Position numbers and translations under genes: made by a program. This document shows, in pieces, positions 17,672-27,051 of a DNA stretch of 64,000 nt (its first letter is position 1; every line of letters starts with the position of its first letter). The DNA is taken from the NCBI RefSeq assembly GCF_052055485.1, contig NZ_CP197171.1, positions 3,162,001-3,226,000 of the forward strand, written 5' to 3'. The notes beneath the pieces were generated by a model. That model was not told the DNA's origin and searched no databases. It saw nothing but the letters and a program-made list of their open reading frames with translations. Source of the stretch: Amphibacillus sp052055485. GTDB taxonomy: Bacteria > Bacillota > Bacilli > Bacillales > Amphibacillaceae.

Positions 17672-18271
17672 ATGAATTACCCAAATGGAAAAAGGCGAAT
17701 GCTGAAACAAGTTAAAACAAAAGCTGAACGTCAGCAAACTTTTAGTAATCGTGGGATGACATTAGAAGAAGACATTAATCAAACCAACGACTATTACTTA
17801 ACGCATCAGATTTGTGTGATTCATAAGAAACCCACACCTGTCCAAATTGTTAAAGTTGACTATCCAAAGCGAAGTGCTGCTGTTATTAAAGAGGGATATT
17901 TTAAACAAGCTTCAACGACGGATTATAATGGCGTCTATAAAGGTCGTTATCTTGACTTTGAAGCGAAAGAAACGAAAAATAAAACGTCTTTCCCTTTGCA
18001 TAATTTTCATGAACATCAAATTGAACATATGAAATCTGTTGAAAAACAAGATGGCATTGTTTTTGTCATTATTCACTTTCGAACTCATGAAAAAACTTTT
18101 TTATTACCAGCAGTGAAACTTTTTCCGCTTTGGGATCGTCAATATACAAACGCAGGTAGAAAGTCAATTCCTTATCAATATATATTAGATGAAGGATTTG
18201 AAATCCCAACAAACTATCCTGCGATCATTGATTATATTAAAGTCATTGATCAAGTGTTTTTTACACATTAG
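17672..18271 (+). CDS. recU: RecU Holliday junction resolvase
   Basis: RecU cuts four-way DNA junctions and modulates RecA. From the ATG at 17672 (AGGAGGAG upstream) it has 199 residues, as usual. The nuclease core shows NRGMTLEEDINQTN (Glu), STTDYNGVYKGRYLDFEAKET (active-site Asp and the Asp-x-Glu-x-Lys pattern) and the stalk region between. PLHNFHEHQIEHMKSV and FLLPAVKLFPLW complete the family signature. It is upstream of ponA on the same strand, the conserved recU-ponA pair. Confidence 0.97.
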   Translation: MNYPNGKRRMLKQVKTKAERQQTFSNRGMTLEEDINQTNDYYLTHQICVIHKKPTPVQIVKVDYPKRSAAVIKEGYFKQASTTDYNGVYKGRYLDFEAKETKNKTSFPLHNFHEHQIEHMKSVEKQDGIVFVIIHFRTHEKTFLLPAVKLFPLWDRQYTNAGRKSIPYQYILDEGFEIPTNYPAIIDYIKVIDQVFFTH

Positions 18272-18330
18272 GAAAAGATAAAATTTCAACGAAGCAGTCA
18301 CTCATTGCAGTAGAAATTTTAAAATCCTAA

Positions 18331-18385
18331 GTATAAGAAAAATGAATACTTTCAAGCAAAAAAAGCGAAAGTGAGTTTTTCTAAG
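18331..18385 (+). repeat. Imperfect hairpin between recU and ponA
   Basis: CTAAGTATAAGAAAAATGAATACTTTC folds against GAAAGTGAGTTTTTCTAAG around a seven-A loop. The 3' arm ends next to the ponA ribosome site. A related arm pair occurs at 10757-10880 before the RNase H-like gene. It could be a small repeat or an RNA element. Confidence 0.45.
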
Positions 18386-18402
18386 AATGGAGGAAGAGGC
18401 GT

Positions 18403-20934
18403 ATGGCAGATGAAAGCCAATCGCGAGTCGCAAGACGAAAAGCAGAGAAAAAAACAAATAAAAATAAATCTTCAATATGGAAAAAAATTGGTCTAGCCAT
18501 ATTAGGCTTAATCGCTGTGGTCGCTATATCAGTAATCGCTGTATTTAGTTATTATATCTTCACAGCCCCTAGACTTGATCACTCTTTACTCGGTGATCCA
18601 GCCTCAACGAAAGTTTATGACATAGATGGCGAACTGTTTGCTGATCTCGGTCAAGAAAGACGAACAAAAGCAAGTTATCAGGATTTGCCAGATGTACTAG
18701 TTGATGCTGTTTTAGCTACTGAGGATGTCAGATTTTTCAAACACTCAGGCGTCGATGTCAGACGAAGTATAGGAGCAATTTTTGCTAACCTGTCAGGTGG
18801 ATTTGGTGCAGAGGGTGGTAGTACCATCACTCAACAAGTTGTTAAAAGTTCTTTATTAACACCTGAAAAGACAATGAAACGAAAGGTTCAGGAGCAATGG
18901 TTAGCCTTGCAGTTAGATAGGTCTTATGAAAAAGAAGAAATATTAGAAATGTACTTAAATAAAATTTATTATGGTGGTGAATCACTTGGTGGCGCTTATG
19001 GTGTCGCAACTGCAGCTGAGATGTATTTCGGTGTCACTGATTTAGATGAATTAACCTTAGCACAAGCTGCTTTGTTGGCGGGGCTACCTCAACGTCCATC
19101 TGCCTATGATCCAACACACAGTCCTGAGCTTGCTCAGGAACGGATGAATACTGTTTTAAACTTAATGGTTCGTCATGAAAAGATTACACAAGAAGAAGCT
19201 GATGAGGCAGCAGCTGTAGATGTTGAAGACATGCTGAATATTGCAGAAAGGACAACGACACCTTATCAGGCCTTTATAGATCAAGTGAGAATAGAAGTTG
19301 AAGAGAAATTAGATGCTGATATCTATAATGATGGTTTGGAAATCTATACAACTTTAGATCCGAGCGCTCAAGAACATGTTGAATATGTATTATCTGATGA
19401 GAGTCCAATTGCTTATCCAGATGAAGAGCTTCAATCCGGAATCGCTGTTTTAGATACAAAAACGGGAGCCATTCAAGCAATTGGTGGCGGACGAAATCGC
19501 CAATCAGGTGGATTTAATATGGCAATTCAAGCTAAACGTCAACCAGGATCCGCTATTAAACCAATTCTCTCCTTTGGCCCAGCCATTGAATATTTAAACT
19601 GGTCAACGTATCAGCAAATAGAGAATAGTGGTCCATATGAGATGGCTGGAAGCAGCGCTGTTCGAAATTGGAACGGTGAATATCAAGGAAATGTTAGTGC
19701 TCGATATGCACTCCAACAATCGTTGAATGTCCCTACTTTACATGCATTGGAGGAAGTTGGGATTAGTCAAGCAACTACATTTGCTGAAGGAATTGGCGTC
19801 CCTATTCCTGAGGATGGCTTAAATATTCGTGATGGAATTGGTGGATCAAAATTAAGTATGTCCGCATTGGACATGGCAGGCGCCTACTCTGCATTTGGTA
19901 ATGAAGGAATATACAACGAACCCTATGCTGTAACAAAAGTTGTCTTTGGTGATGGCCGTGAAGAGAACTTGAAATCAGAACCTGTAGCTGCAATGTCAGA
20001 TGCAACTGCTTATATGGTTACAGATATGCTTAGAAGTGTTGTCGAAAGTGGTACAGGAAGCTCTGCAAATATCCCAGGTCTCCCAATGGTTGGTAAAACA
20101 GGAACAACAGATGATAATGTTGATGTATGGTTTTCTGGATATACAACGAATTATACAATTGCCGCCTGGACAGGATATGAAGATTCAACGCAGCCAGTTC
20201 CAGCAAATCACACGTCCATATCACGAGAGTTATTTAAAAATGTGATGACTGAAATATCGGCAGGAATTGAAACCGATGATTTTGAAATGCCAGATTCAGT
20301 TGTTCGTTCACCAGTTGAGCGAGGGTCCAATCCACCTCAACTGCCTAGTGATTATACACCAGATTCTCAGATCGTTGTAGAATTATTCAAACGTGGTCAT
20401 GAACCACAGCAACAATCTGAACAATTTGATCAAATTGATCCTGTCACCAGCCTATCAGCAGAATATGATGAAGATGCCAATCAAATTGACATCAATTGGT
20501 CACATTCAAATGATCAGGACGTTAACTTTATCGTCAAATATGGTAAAGATGGTTCTACAGGTAACGAATCACAAACATCTGATACATCATTTACAATCAG
20601 TCAAGTCGATCGAGGTGATACCTATACAATTGAAGTCGTTGCTGTGAGTTCTGATGATGATGATTTAGCTAGTGAAGCTAAGCGAATTGAAATCAGGGTC
20701 CCTGAGGAAAATGATGATGATGAACCTGACGAAACGGATGAACCAGATGATCCTGTTGATGAACCAGATGAACCTGAAGATCCTGAGCCTGATCCTGACC
20801 CAGGGGATGGAGATGAGCCAGAACCACCAGAAGATGATAACGATGATGAAGATAATGGCAATGGTAATGGTAATGGTGATAATGGTGAAGATGAAAACAA
20901 TGATAATGGTGATAATGAATCAGATGAAGAATAG
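18403..20934 (+). CDS. ponA: Penicillin-binding protein 1 (class A, bifunctional)
   Basis: PBP1 polymerises and cross-links peptidoglycan. The 843 residues comprise a basic cytoplasmic N-terminus and a membrane anchor (about 25-53). A glycosyltransferase domain follows, with catalytic EDVRFFKHSGVD near 107 and GGSTITQQ near 138. The transpeptidase domain has SAIK with Ser383, SLN near 440 and KTGTTDDN near 565. A fibronectin type III-like domain spans about 680-765. The last 75 residues are a very acidic Asp/Glu/Pro then Asn/Gly-rich low-complexity tail. GGAGG precedes the ATG. It is downstream of recU; GpsB, encoded at 15 kb, is its expected partner. Confidence 0.97.
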   Translation: MADESQSRVARRKAEKKTNKNKSSIWKKIGLAILGLIAVVAISVIAVFSYYIFTAPRLDHSLLGDPASTKVYDIDGELFADLGQERRTKASYQDLPDVLVDAVLATEDVRFFKHSGVDVRRSIGAIFANLSGGFGAEGGSTITQQVVKSSLLTPEKTMKRKVQEQWLALQLDRSYEKEEILEMYLNKIYYGGESLGGAYGVATAAEMYFGVTDLDELTLAQAALLAGLPQRPSAYDPTHSPELAQERMNTVLNLMVRHEKITQEEADEAAAVDVEDMLNIAERTTTPYQAFIDQVRIEVEEKLDADIYNDGLEIYTTLDPSAQEHVEYVLSDESPIAYPDEELQSGIAVLDTKTGAIQAIGGGRNRQSGGFNMAIQAKRQPGSAIKPILSFGPAIEYLNWSTYQQIENSGPYEMAGSSAVRNWNGEYQGNVSARYALQQSLNVPTLHALEEVGISQATTFAEGIGVPIPEDGLNIRDGIGGSKLSMSALDMAGAYSAFGNEGIYNEPYAVTKVVFGDGREENLKSEPVAAMSDATAYMVTDMLRSVVESGTGSSANIPGLPMVGKTGTTDDNVDVWFSGYTTNYTIAAWTGYEDSTQPVPANHTSISRELFKNVMTEISAGIETDDFEMPDSVVRSPVERGSNPPQLPSDYTPDSQIVVELFKRGHEPQQQSEQFDQIDPVTSLSAEYDEDANQIDINWSHSNDQDVNFIVKYGKDGSTGNESQTSDTSFTISQVDRGDTYTIEVVAVSSDDDDLASEAKRIEIRVPEENDDDEPDETDEPDDPVDEPDEPEDPEPDPDPGDGDEPEPPEDDNDDEDNGNGNGNGDNGEDENNDNGDNESDEE

Positions 20935-20981
20935 TCTGTTGATGAGAATGAGAATAACAATTAATAATTAAACCATGATAA

Positions 20982-21030
20982 AAAAGAGCTGTTGCAAAAT
21001 GTACATTTTATTTTGTGACAGCTCTTTTAA
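20982..21030 (+). terminator. Terminator after ponA
   Basis: AAAAGAGCTGT / ACAGCTCTTTT with an AT-rich 25-base loop, working in both directions. Confidence 0.7.
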
Positions 21031-21828
21031 TGTTCGCTAATCTTTTTTGCTATTGTACGTTTGGGCAATGCATAGAAGATAAGCTTTGCATTCGATCACG
21101 TAAAAACAGATCACTTAAATCATCAAGCAGTATAGATTTTAGAATAAAATTGAAGCAAAGCCATATAATTAAATCTATTTTAATAGTAGAAGAGTCATTT
21201 TGAACACCTCATATCAATGAAATGTCTTCACCGTGTTTATTTTCACCCCCCCCCCATGATTGATGCGAATATATTCAAGCCTTACGATTAGAGGGAGCTA
21301 TTATTATTAATTTTATTGGGAAAGGTAAACTTTCTAATAGCATAAAAAAGCCGTTACACCATTTATTTTTTCATTGTGCAACAGCCCCTTTTTATGATTA
21401 GTTTTGGACGGAAGAAAGTCTCTATAATAGAATGACGACCACTAAATCAATTTCAAATAATGAGAGGAATTATACTGATGTCGAGCAGCAAAGTTTACTC
21501 AGCATTTGATTTTCCTTTTATTTGTAAACTAAAAGTTACCTATCTTTTGTGTGATCTATGGCTTCGAAGTCTTCGTTGTTCTAAAGGGAAGCAGACATTA
21601 GCGCAGGGAAAACACGAAGACACCTGCGAGAAAAGCGTAGTCGAAGAGCCACTTGGTAAAGTGACTCTCTAGCTAAGATCACACCCGCGGTAAGCGAGGT
21701 GTTTCCCGAAGCGATTGTATAGATCGAACAATATGAGTCATCTCAAATCACATCGAGGTGACTTGACATAGAAAAGAAAAGTTTATGCAACGCTATTGAT
21801 ATTAAAAGATTTATTTATTTTTTCAAAA
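21031..21828. repeat. Gene-free stretch with repeat debris and family B copy
   Basis: About 800 bases between convergent ponA and ypoC without a credible gene. It holds a run of ten C at 21246-21255. An inverted repeat at about 21345-21395 (GTTACACC / TGCAACAG arms) resembles the ponA terminator arms. At about 21570-21718 is a divergent copy of the GC-richer family B repeat (CGAAGACACCTGCGAGAAAAGCG ... CCCGCGGTAAGCGAGG). Likely the remains of mobile DNA. Confidence 0.55.
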
Positions 21829-22185
21829 TTATTCAGCTGATTTCTTTCGTTGTTTAAGAATAGCTAGTTTAGCAGCTAGCTTTGCTAATTCATCATATAA
21901 TGCATCAAGTTGGATAAATGCATGGTATTGTTCTAAGTTCGATTTCACATAATCCAGCCGCTCGTGGCAATTGATTGGCTTATCGGTTAAAAGATTAATT
22001 TCCTCAAGTGACTTGTCCTTACTCCATTCTTGATCATTTAAGCGAAACAGTCTGTCAAGAAATAAATCACTTTGTTCAGCCATGATTGCTTTAGTCTCTT
22101 GATAGCGCCTTGCTTGATAAAGTTCAGCCAAGTATTTTGCCTGTTCTTTCCAATCGTCGAGCCAATTATAATTATCTTGATTCAT
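21829..22185 (-). CDS. ypoC: YpoC-like protein
   Basis: The 118-residue helical protein starts MNQDNYNWLDDWKEQAKYLAELYQARR and ends in a Lys-rich ILKQRKKSAE. It overlaps the end of nth by four bases (ATGA), exactly where ypoC lies in B. subtilis, downstream of nth. The call rests mainly on position plus the general helical pattern with a WxDW start and 'NCHERLDYVKSN'. No catalytic motif is seen and the function is unknown. Confidence 0.75.
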   Translation of the reverse strand: MNQDNYNWLDDWKEQAKYLAELYQARRYQETKAIMAEQSDLFLDRLFRLNDQEWSKDKSLEEINLLTDKPINCHERLDYVKSNLEQYHAFIQLDALYDELAKLAAKLAILKQRKKSAE

Positions 22186-22844
22186 TTTATCAATCTCTCT
22201 CTTTGTTTCATGATTTTCTTTCCCTCACGACAAAGTTCTAATAAATCACAAGCCTCACAATTTGGGGTTCTTGCCTTGCAGTGATAGCGCCCAAAAAAGA
22301 TCAATCGATGATGAGTGGCACTCCACTCCTCTACTGGCACTTTTTGCATCAATGTCTTTTCTACTTCTAAAGGGCTATCTTTCCATCTACAAATCCCCAA
22401 TCGTTTAGTGACACGTTCAACATGAGTATCAACAGCAATTGCCGGCTCACCAAATGCAACTGATAAGACGACATTGGCTGTTTTTCGCCCTACTCCAGCT
22501 AATGATTCAAGCTCTTCTCTTGTCCGAGGAACCTCTCCATCAAATTGTTCAAGTAAAGATCTCGATAATTTTTGAATATTCTTAGCCTTATTTCGATATA
22601 GACCAATTGATTTAATATCCTGTTGTAATTCTTCTAGAGACACAGTGAGATAATCATTTGGCGTTTTATATTTTTTAAATAACTCCTTTGTTACTTTGTT
22701 AACATGTTGATCAGTAGCCTGTGCTGATAACACAACAGCAATAAGAAGTTCAAATGAATTCTTATGATTTAATTCCGCTTCAGCATTTGGGAACATTTCA
22801 GTCATTACATCTAAACAATAACGAATTTGTTTTTTATTCAGCAT
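22182..22844 (-). CDS. nth: Endonuclease III (DNA glycosylase/AP lyase)
   Basis: The enzyme removes oxidised pyrimidines and nicks the abasic site. The 220 residues have the helix-hairpin-helix LAGVGRKTANVVLSVAFG with catalytic Lys near residue 118 and the catalytic Asp in AVDTHVERV near 139. A complete iron-sulfur cluster motif C-x6-C-x2-C-x5-C (CKARTPNCEACDLLELC) lies near 187-203. It sits 45 bases after dnaD and overlaps ypoC by four bases, so dnaD-nth-ypoC form one unit. Confidence 0.97.
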   Translation of the reverse strand: MLNKKQIRYCLDVMTEMFPNAEAELNHKNSFELLIAVVLSAQATDQHVNKVTKELFKKYKTPNDYLTVSLEELQQDIKSIGLYRNKAKNIQKLSRSLLEQFDGEVPRTREELESLAGVGRKTANVVLSVAFGEPAIAVDTHVERVTKRLGICRWKDSPLEVEKTLMQKVPVEEWSATHHRLIFFGRYHCKARTPNCEACDLLELCREGKKIMKQRERLIK

Positions 22845-22888
22845 ACTATCTCTCCTTCACAAAATTAACCAGAACACACTTCTTTTGC

Positions 22889-23575
22889 TCATTCATTTTC
22901 CTCTAACCAATTATAATAAACAGAATCATCTCGTTTCGTTTTTGATTGAGTTGGATTGGATTTTTGAGCATGAAATGTTTTTGTTTGTTGTCTTGCCTGT
23001 TCAACGGTATGAATTCCTTTTCTTTTCCACTCACGCAATATTCGATCAATATATCTAAAGTTCAACTTACTCATCAGCACTGTTTCTCGAAGGGCTGCCT
23101 TAATTAAAACGGGTTCTATTTTTTCTTCATCAAGCCAAACATTAATCATTTCAATTTCGAATGGAGATAAAGCTCGACCAAATTCTTGTTCAAATAAAAC
23201 AAAAATATTCATCATATTATCATTAAATTGGTTATTTGGGTTTTTGGTTGGTTTATCCTGATATAGTTTTTTCCATAGGGGTTCTAGTGAATAACGCTCA
23301 TTAACAATCCCATTTTCACTTTGTAATTCAATAATTGTTAATAAATCTTTTTGAATCAATTGCCTTAATAGCTGACTACATTTTTGCTCATCGATAGCCA
23401 TTAATTCTGCTATTTTTAAAGGGGGTGGGAAAAAGATTTCTTCTTGAATAAAGCGGTGGATATGTAAAATGACTACAAGCTCCTGTTCATCAATACCTAG
23501 CTGCTTGTAATCACTAAATAACTTTTTGGAGATCATCATTTGATCAGAAAAAATGGTTTGATACAATTCTTGCAT
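22889..23575 (-). CDS. dnaD: DnaD replication initiation protein
   Basis: DnaD helps load the replicative helicase with DnaA and DnaB. From the ATG at 23575 (GAGGTG upstream) it has 228 residues. An N-terminal winged-helix part spans about 10-100. A DnaD/DnaB DDBH2 domain follows at about 120-195, with FEQEFGRALSPFEIEMINVWLDE and FRYIDRILREWKRKGI, then a short basic tail and the end YYNWLEENE. The end motif YxxxI/W-W is characteristic. It lies upstream of nth, as in B. subtilis. Confidence 0.95.
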   Translation of the reverse strand: MQELYQTIFSDQMMISKKLFSDYKQLGIDEQELVVILHIHRFIQEEIFFPPPLKIAELMAIDEQKCSQLLRQLIQKDLLTIIELQSENGIVNERYSLEPLWKKLYQDKPTKNPNNQFNDNMMNIFVLFEQEFGRALSPFEIEMINVWLDEEKIEPVLIKAALRETVLMSKLNFRYIDRILREWKRKGIHTVEQARQQTKTFHAQKSNPTQSKTKRDDSVYYNWLEENE

Positions 23576-23765
23576 TTTCTTCACCTCTTCCTCCTATCAT
23601 ATCACATTTTTCAACAATAATTGATTAGAAAAACTTTTATTCGCTCATCTTTTAGTAAAGTAACCCTACAGATAAATGCATGAATTACTTTAAAGATATG
23701 CTCATTGGTCACGTTGTTAGAAAGCAAATTATTTTGCTGAAGTGCTGATCAAATTTGCATGTCAA

Positions 23766-23808
23766 ATAAATAATCCGAACTGATTTTTTAAAAATCGTTC
23801 GGATTATT
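23766..23808 (-). terminator. Terminator after asnS
   Basis: AAATAATCCGAAC / GTTCGGATTATTT, a 13-bp perfect stem with T-rich flanks, lies 45 bases after the asnS stop. It separates asnS from dnaD. Confidence 0.8.
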
Positions 23809-23854
23809 TACTGGTCAATCTTTTTTTGTATCAAGATCTTTCGTTATCAATGGC

Positions 23855-25147
23855 TTATGGATAAAGACGATTGAGTAAACGTGGGAATGGAATTGTTTCA
23901 CGAACATGTTCAACACCTGAGAACCAGGCAACTGTTCGCTCTAGGCCTAAACCAAATCCAGAGTGTGGGACACTTCCATATTTGCGTAATTCTAAATACC
24001 ATTTGTAAGCATCACCGGATAATTTGTGTTCATCATAGCGTTCTTTCATTAACTCAAAGTCATCAATTCGCTGTGAACCACCGACAATTTCACCATAACC
24101 TTCTGGTGCAATTAAATCTGCACATAAAACAACATCAGATCGTTCAGGATCTGGTTTCATATAAAAAGCTTTAATTTCTGCAGGATAGTGCGTAATAAAC
24201 ACAGGTTTATCAAAGTTCTCAGCTATTGCCGTTTCATGCGGCGCTCCGAAATCTTCTCCCCACTCAATATCATCAAAACCTTTTTCTTTTAAGAGCTCAA
24301 CTGCCTGATCATAAGTGATTCTTGGAAATGGCGCTTGAATATTTTTTAATTTATCTACATCACGGTTAAGTGTATTTAATTCAAGCTGACAATGTTTCAA
24401 TACGGATTCAGCTAAATAGCTGACATAATTTTCTTGAATCTTTAAACTTTCTTCATGATCAACGAATGCCATCTCTGGTTCCATCATCCAAAATTCAATC
24501 AGATGTCGACGGGTTTTTGATTTTTCAGCACGGAAAGTCGGTCCAAATGAAAAGACTTTACCAAATGCCATTGCAGCTGCCTCCATATATAGTTGTCCAC
24601 TTTGAGATAAATAAGCTTCCTGATCAAAATATTCAGTATGAAAGAGCTCAGTCGTACCTTCTGCAGATGTTGCCGTTAAAATAGGTGGATCAATTTTAAT
24701 AAACCCATTGTCATTAAAAAATTGATAGGTTGCTCGAATAATTTCATTACGAATTTTCATAATCGCATGTTGTCGCTTCGAGCGGAGCCATAAATGGCGA
24801 TGATCCATTAAAAATTCAGTCCCATGTTCTTTCGGTGTAATGGGGAAATCAACCGCTTCATGAATGACTTCAATCTGTTTAACTTGCATTTCAAAGCCAA
24901 AAGGAGATCGTGTATCTTCGACGATCGTCCCCGTGACAAAAACGGATGTTTCTTGTGTTAAGCTCTTTGCTGTTGTGAAGACCTCTTCAGCAACATCAGC
25001 TTTCACAACAACCCCTTGAATAAATCCTGTCCCATCTCGGAGTTGCAGAAAAGCAATTTTTCCACTTGATCTTTTGTTCGCTAACCATGCACCTATTGTA
25101 ACTTCTTGATTTAAATAATCGTTAACTTTATTAATTGTTGTCTTCAC
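23855..25147 (-). CDS. asnS: Asparaginyl-tRNA synthetase
   Basis: The class II aminoacyl-tRNA synthetase charges tRNA-Asn. The 430 residues have an N-terminal OB-fold anticodon-binding domain (about 1-110, VTIGAWLANKRSSGKIAFLQLRDG). The catalytic core follows, with motif 2 FRAEKSKTRRHLIEFWMMEPEM and motif 3 GFGLGLERTVAWF near 400. The start is GTG at 25147 with GGAGGAC upstream; no ATG fits the frame. The gene follows aspB by about 55 bases. No T-box leader is seen between them. Confidence 0.97.
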   Translation of the reverse strand: MKTTINKVNDYLNQEVTIGAWLANKRSSGKIAFLQLRDGTGFIQGVVVKADVAEEVFTTAKSLTQETSVFVTGTIVEDTRSPFGFEMQVKQIEVIHEAVDFPITPKEHGTEFLMDHRHLWLRSKRQHAIMKIRNEIIRATYQFFNDNGFIKIDPPILTATSAEGTTELFHTEYFDQEAYLSQSGQLYMEAAAMAFGKVFSFGPTFRAEKSKTRRHLIEFWMMEPEMAFVDHEESLKIQENYVSYLAESVLKHCQLELNTLNRDVDKLKNIQAPFPRITYDQAVELLKEKGFDDIEWGEDFGAPHETAIAENFDKPVFITHYPAEIKAFYMKPDPERSDVVLCADLIAPEGYGEIVGGSQRIDDFELMKERYDEHKLSGDAYKWYLELRKYGSVPHSGFGLGLERTVAWFSGVEHVRETIPFPRLLNRLYP

Positions 25148-25202
25148 TCATTCGTCCTCCAAAACTGTCTCTTTTATCGCAGTGATTTGCTGAAATATTC
25201 CT

Positions 25203-26390
25203 CTATATTTGTTGGTGTCTTTTAATAAATCGTTCAATCCGTTTAATTGCTTCTTCTAATTGATCTAAACTAGTCGCATAAGATAATCTAACATGATTAG
25301 GAGCTCCAAAACCTGTCCCAGGGATTAAGGCAACTTTTTCCTCTTCAAGAATGGCCGTTACCCACTCTTCAACCGAAGTAAAGCCAGTTCGTTCCATAGC
25401 TTCTGTCACATTTGGGAATAAATAAAAAGCCCCTTGTGGTTTGATACATGAAACACCAGGTAATTGATTAATTAACTGATAGACAGTATCTAATCTTGAT
25501 TTAAAGGCCACTTTCATCCGCTCAATTTCATCTCCGTTTGATTGATAGGCTGCTAATGCGGCGTATTGAGAAATCGTCGTCGGATTAGAAGTTGAGTGAG
25601 ATGCTAAGTTAGTCATCGCTTTAATAATTGTTTTTCTACCACAAGCATAACCAATTCTCCAGCCTGTCATAGCATAAGATTTTGATACACCATTAATGAC
25701 AATCGTTTGCTTTTTTAATGGCTCTGATAACTGAGCAATGGAAACATGCTGTTGATCGGAGTAGATTAATTTCTCATAAATTTCATCTGAAATAATCATC
25801 AAATTGTGTTTCAGACATACCTCTCCGATTGCTCGTAATTCTTCTTCTGTATACATCATTCCGGTTGGATTGTTCGGTGAATTAATGATGATTGCTTTTG
25901 TTTTTTCAGTTATCGCTTCCTCAACTTGCTCAGCTGACAATTTAAAATCGTTTGCTTCTTCCCCTTGAACAAAAACGGGTTCACCTTCAGCTAATTTAAT
26001 TTGTTCAGGGTAACTTACCCAATAAGGGGTTGGAACAATAACTTGGTCACCTTTATTTAAGATAACTTGAAATAATGTAAATAGAGCATGTTTTGCTCCT
26101 GTCGTGATAATAATCTGATCTGACTGATACGTTAATTGATGATCACGGTTCATTTTGCTTGCTATTGCTTCCCTTAACTCAACAATACCACCAGACGGAG
26201 TATATCTCGTTAAGCCAGTTTTCATTGCTTTTTCAGCTGCTTGAATAATAAAATCTGGTGTATTAAAATCTGGTTCTCCCGCGCCTAAACCGATGACATC
26301 GTGTCCTGACTTTTTCAGCGCTTTTGCCTTTGCTGTTATTGCCAGCGTTGAAGACGGCGTTAATGTTTGCACTCGATTTGCTAATTGCAT
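25203..26390 (-). CDS. aspB: Aspartate aminotransferase (class I)
   Basis: The pyridoxal-phosphate enzyme interconverts aspartate and oxaloacetate. The 395 residues contain GLGAGEPDFNTPDFI near 35, INSPNNPTGMMYTEEEL near 170, the catalytic Lys in INGVSKSYAMTGWRIGYA near 235, and the substrate Arg in NHVRLSYATS near 375. This is the subgroup I-gamma aminotransferase of Bacillus. It lies between ypmB and asnS, the conserved order aspB-asnS, supplying aspartate next to asparagine charging. Confidence 0.95.
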   Translation of the reverse strand: MQLANRVQTLTPSSTLAITAKAKALKKSGHDVIGLGAGEPDFNTPDFIIQAAEKAMKTGLTRYTPSGGIVELREAIASKMNRDHQLTYQSDQIIITTGAKHALFTLFQVILNKGDQVIVPTPYWVSYPEQIKLAEGEPVFVQGEEANDFKLSAEQVEEAITEKTKAIIINSPNNPTGMMYTEEELRAIGEVCLKHNLMIISDEIYEKLIYSDQQHVSIAQLSEPLKKQTIVINGVSKSYAMTGWRIGYACGRKTIIKAMTNLASHSTSNPTTISQYAALAAYQSNGDEIERMKVAFKSRLDTVYQLINQLPGVSCIKPQGAFYLFPNVTEAMERTGFTSVEEWVTAILEEEKVALIPGTGFGAPNHVRLSYATSLDQLEEAIKRIERFIKRHQQI

Positions 26391-26404
26391 GTCATCACCT
26401 TTTC

Positions 26405-26935
26405 TTATTTTGATTTATTTGCAAATGAAATTCCACTATCATACTCACCATTGTCTAATCGATAATAGTCATAGCTGAGACGTCCATTTTGATCAAGGTA
26501 AACAATTTCCATTAATGGCGTTCCATTACGTATCCCATACTGGGTTTGATATTTCTTTTGATAAGAGGTTTGTTCCTCCCAATTGTCAATGATTTGGGCT
26601 TCAGTTACCCATTCACCTTTCGAGAAAACGATTAAATCTGCCTCTTGATCTGATTGATTAACAAAGATCATAACATCTTCCTGATCAGTCGTTTGCCCTT
26701 CCACCACATGAAAATAATCTGTTCCATGGTAACGGGAAATCTGGTCAATGGTTGATAACTCTAGTTCTTGGTTTACTCGCTGTTCTGTCCCTGTGAAATC
26801 AGTTACTTTTCCATTTGAAATATTTTGATATAAGTAAATTGAATAAGCAATAAAACTTATAATCATTAGAATAATAAGACTAAGAATAATTTTAAGCCTA
26901 TTTGTTTTCATTGACTGTGACCAATTTGTTTTCAT
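26405..26935 (-). CDS. ypmB: YpmB-like membrane-anchored protein (PepSY/DUF5590)
   Basis: The 176-residue protein has one N-terminal membrane anchor (about 12-33, LKIILSLIILMIISFIAYSIYLY). An extracytoplasmic domain with two weak PepSY-like halves follows (EVVTEAQIIDNWEEQ..., TPLMEIVYLDQNGRLSYDYY). This matches YpmB, located just upstream of aspB in Bacillus; function is unknown. The ATG overlaps the stop of the small frame at 26932-27051 (ATGA), with GAGGAC as ribosome site. Confidence 0.8.
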   Translation of the reverse strand: MKTNWSQSMKTNRLKIILSLIILMIISFIAYSIYLYQNISNGKVTDFTGTEQRVNQELELSTIDQISRYHGTDYFHVVEGQTTDQEDVMIFVNQSDQEADLIVFSKGEWVTEAQIIDNWEEQTSYQKKYQTQYGIRNGTPLMEIVYLDQNGRLSYDYYRLDNGEYDSGISFANKSK

Positions 26936-27051
26936 AAGTCCTCGATGGAAGCTAAATCAATGGATAGGAAATTAACCTCAATAGGATGTTTAGCTAAATA
27001 CTGATTTAAACAAAATACTAATTTAAATGAACGTTGTGTATCTCTCATCAT
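26932..27051 (-). CDS. Possible 39-residue leader peptide before ypmB
   Basis: A short frame MMRDTQRSFKLVF...IEDL ends in TGA overlapping the ypmB ATG, which would allow translational coupling. The only ribosome site is a poor GGCTGGGAT. It stands where ypmA (about 55 residues) lies in B. subtilis but I see no resemblance to YpmA. It may be a chance frame or remnant. Confidence 0.25.
   Translation of the reverse strand: MMRDTQRSFKLVFCLNQYLAKHPIEVNFLSIDLASIEDL

Noticed and set aside
20622..20960. Minus-strand Ser/Gly/Pro-rich frame of 112 codons
   Set aside because: It is the mirror of the Asp/Glu-rich ponA tail; no ribosome site and extreme composition bias.
21460..21672. Plus-strand 70-codon frame in the ponA-ypoC gap
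   Set aside because: It runs into family B repeat sequence, has no relatives I recognise and the ribosome site AGAGG is probably chance.
25148..25202. T-box leader before asnS
   Set aside because: Only 55 bases between aspB and asnS and no TGGN or T-box consensus.
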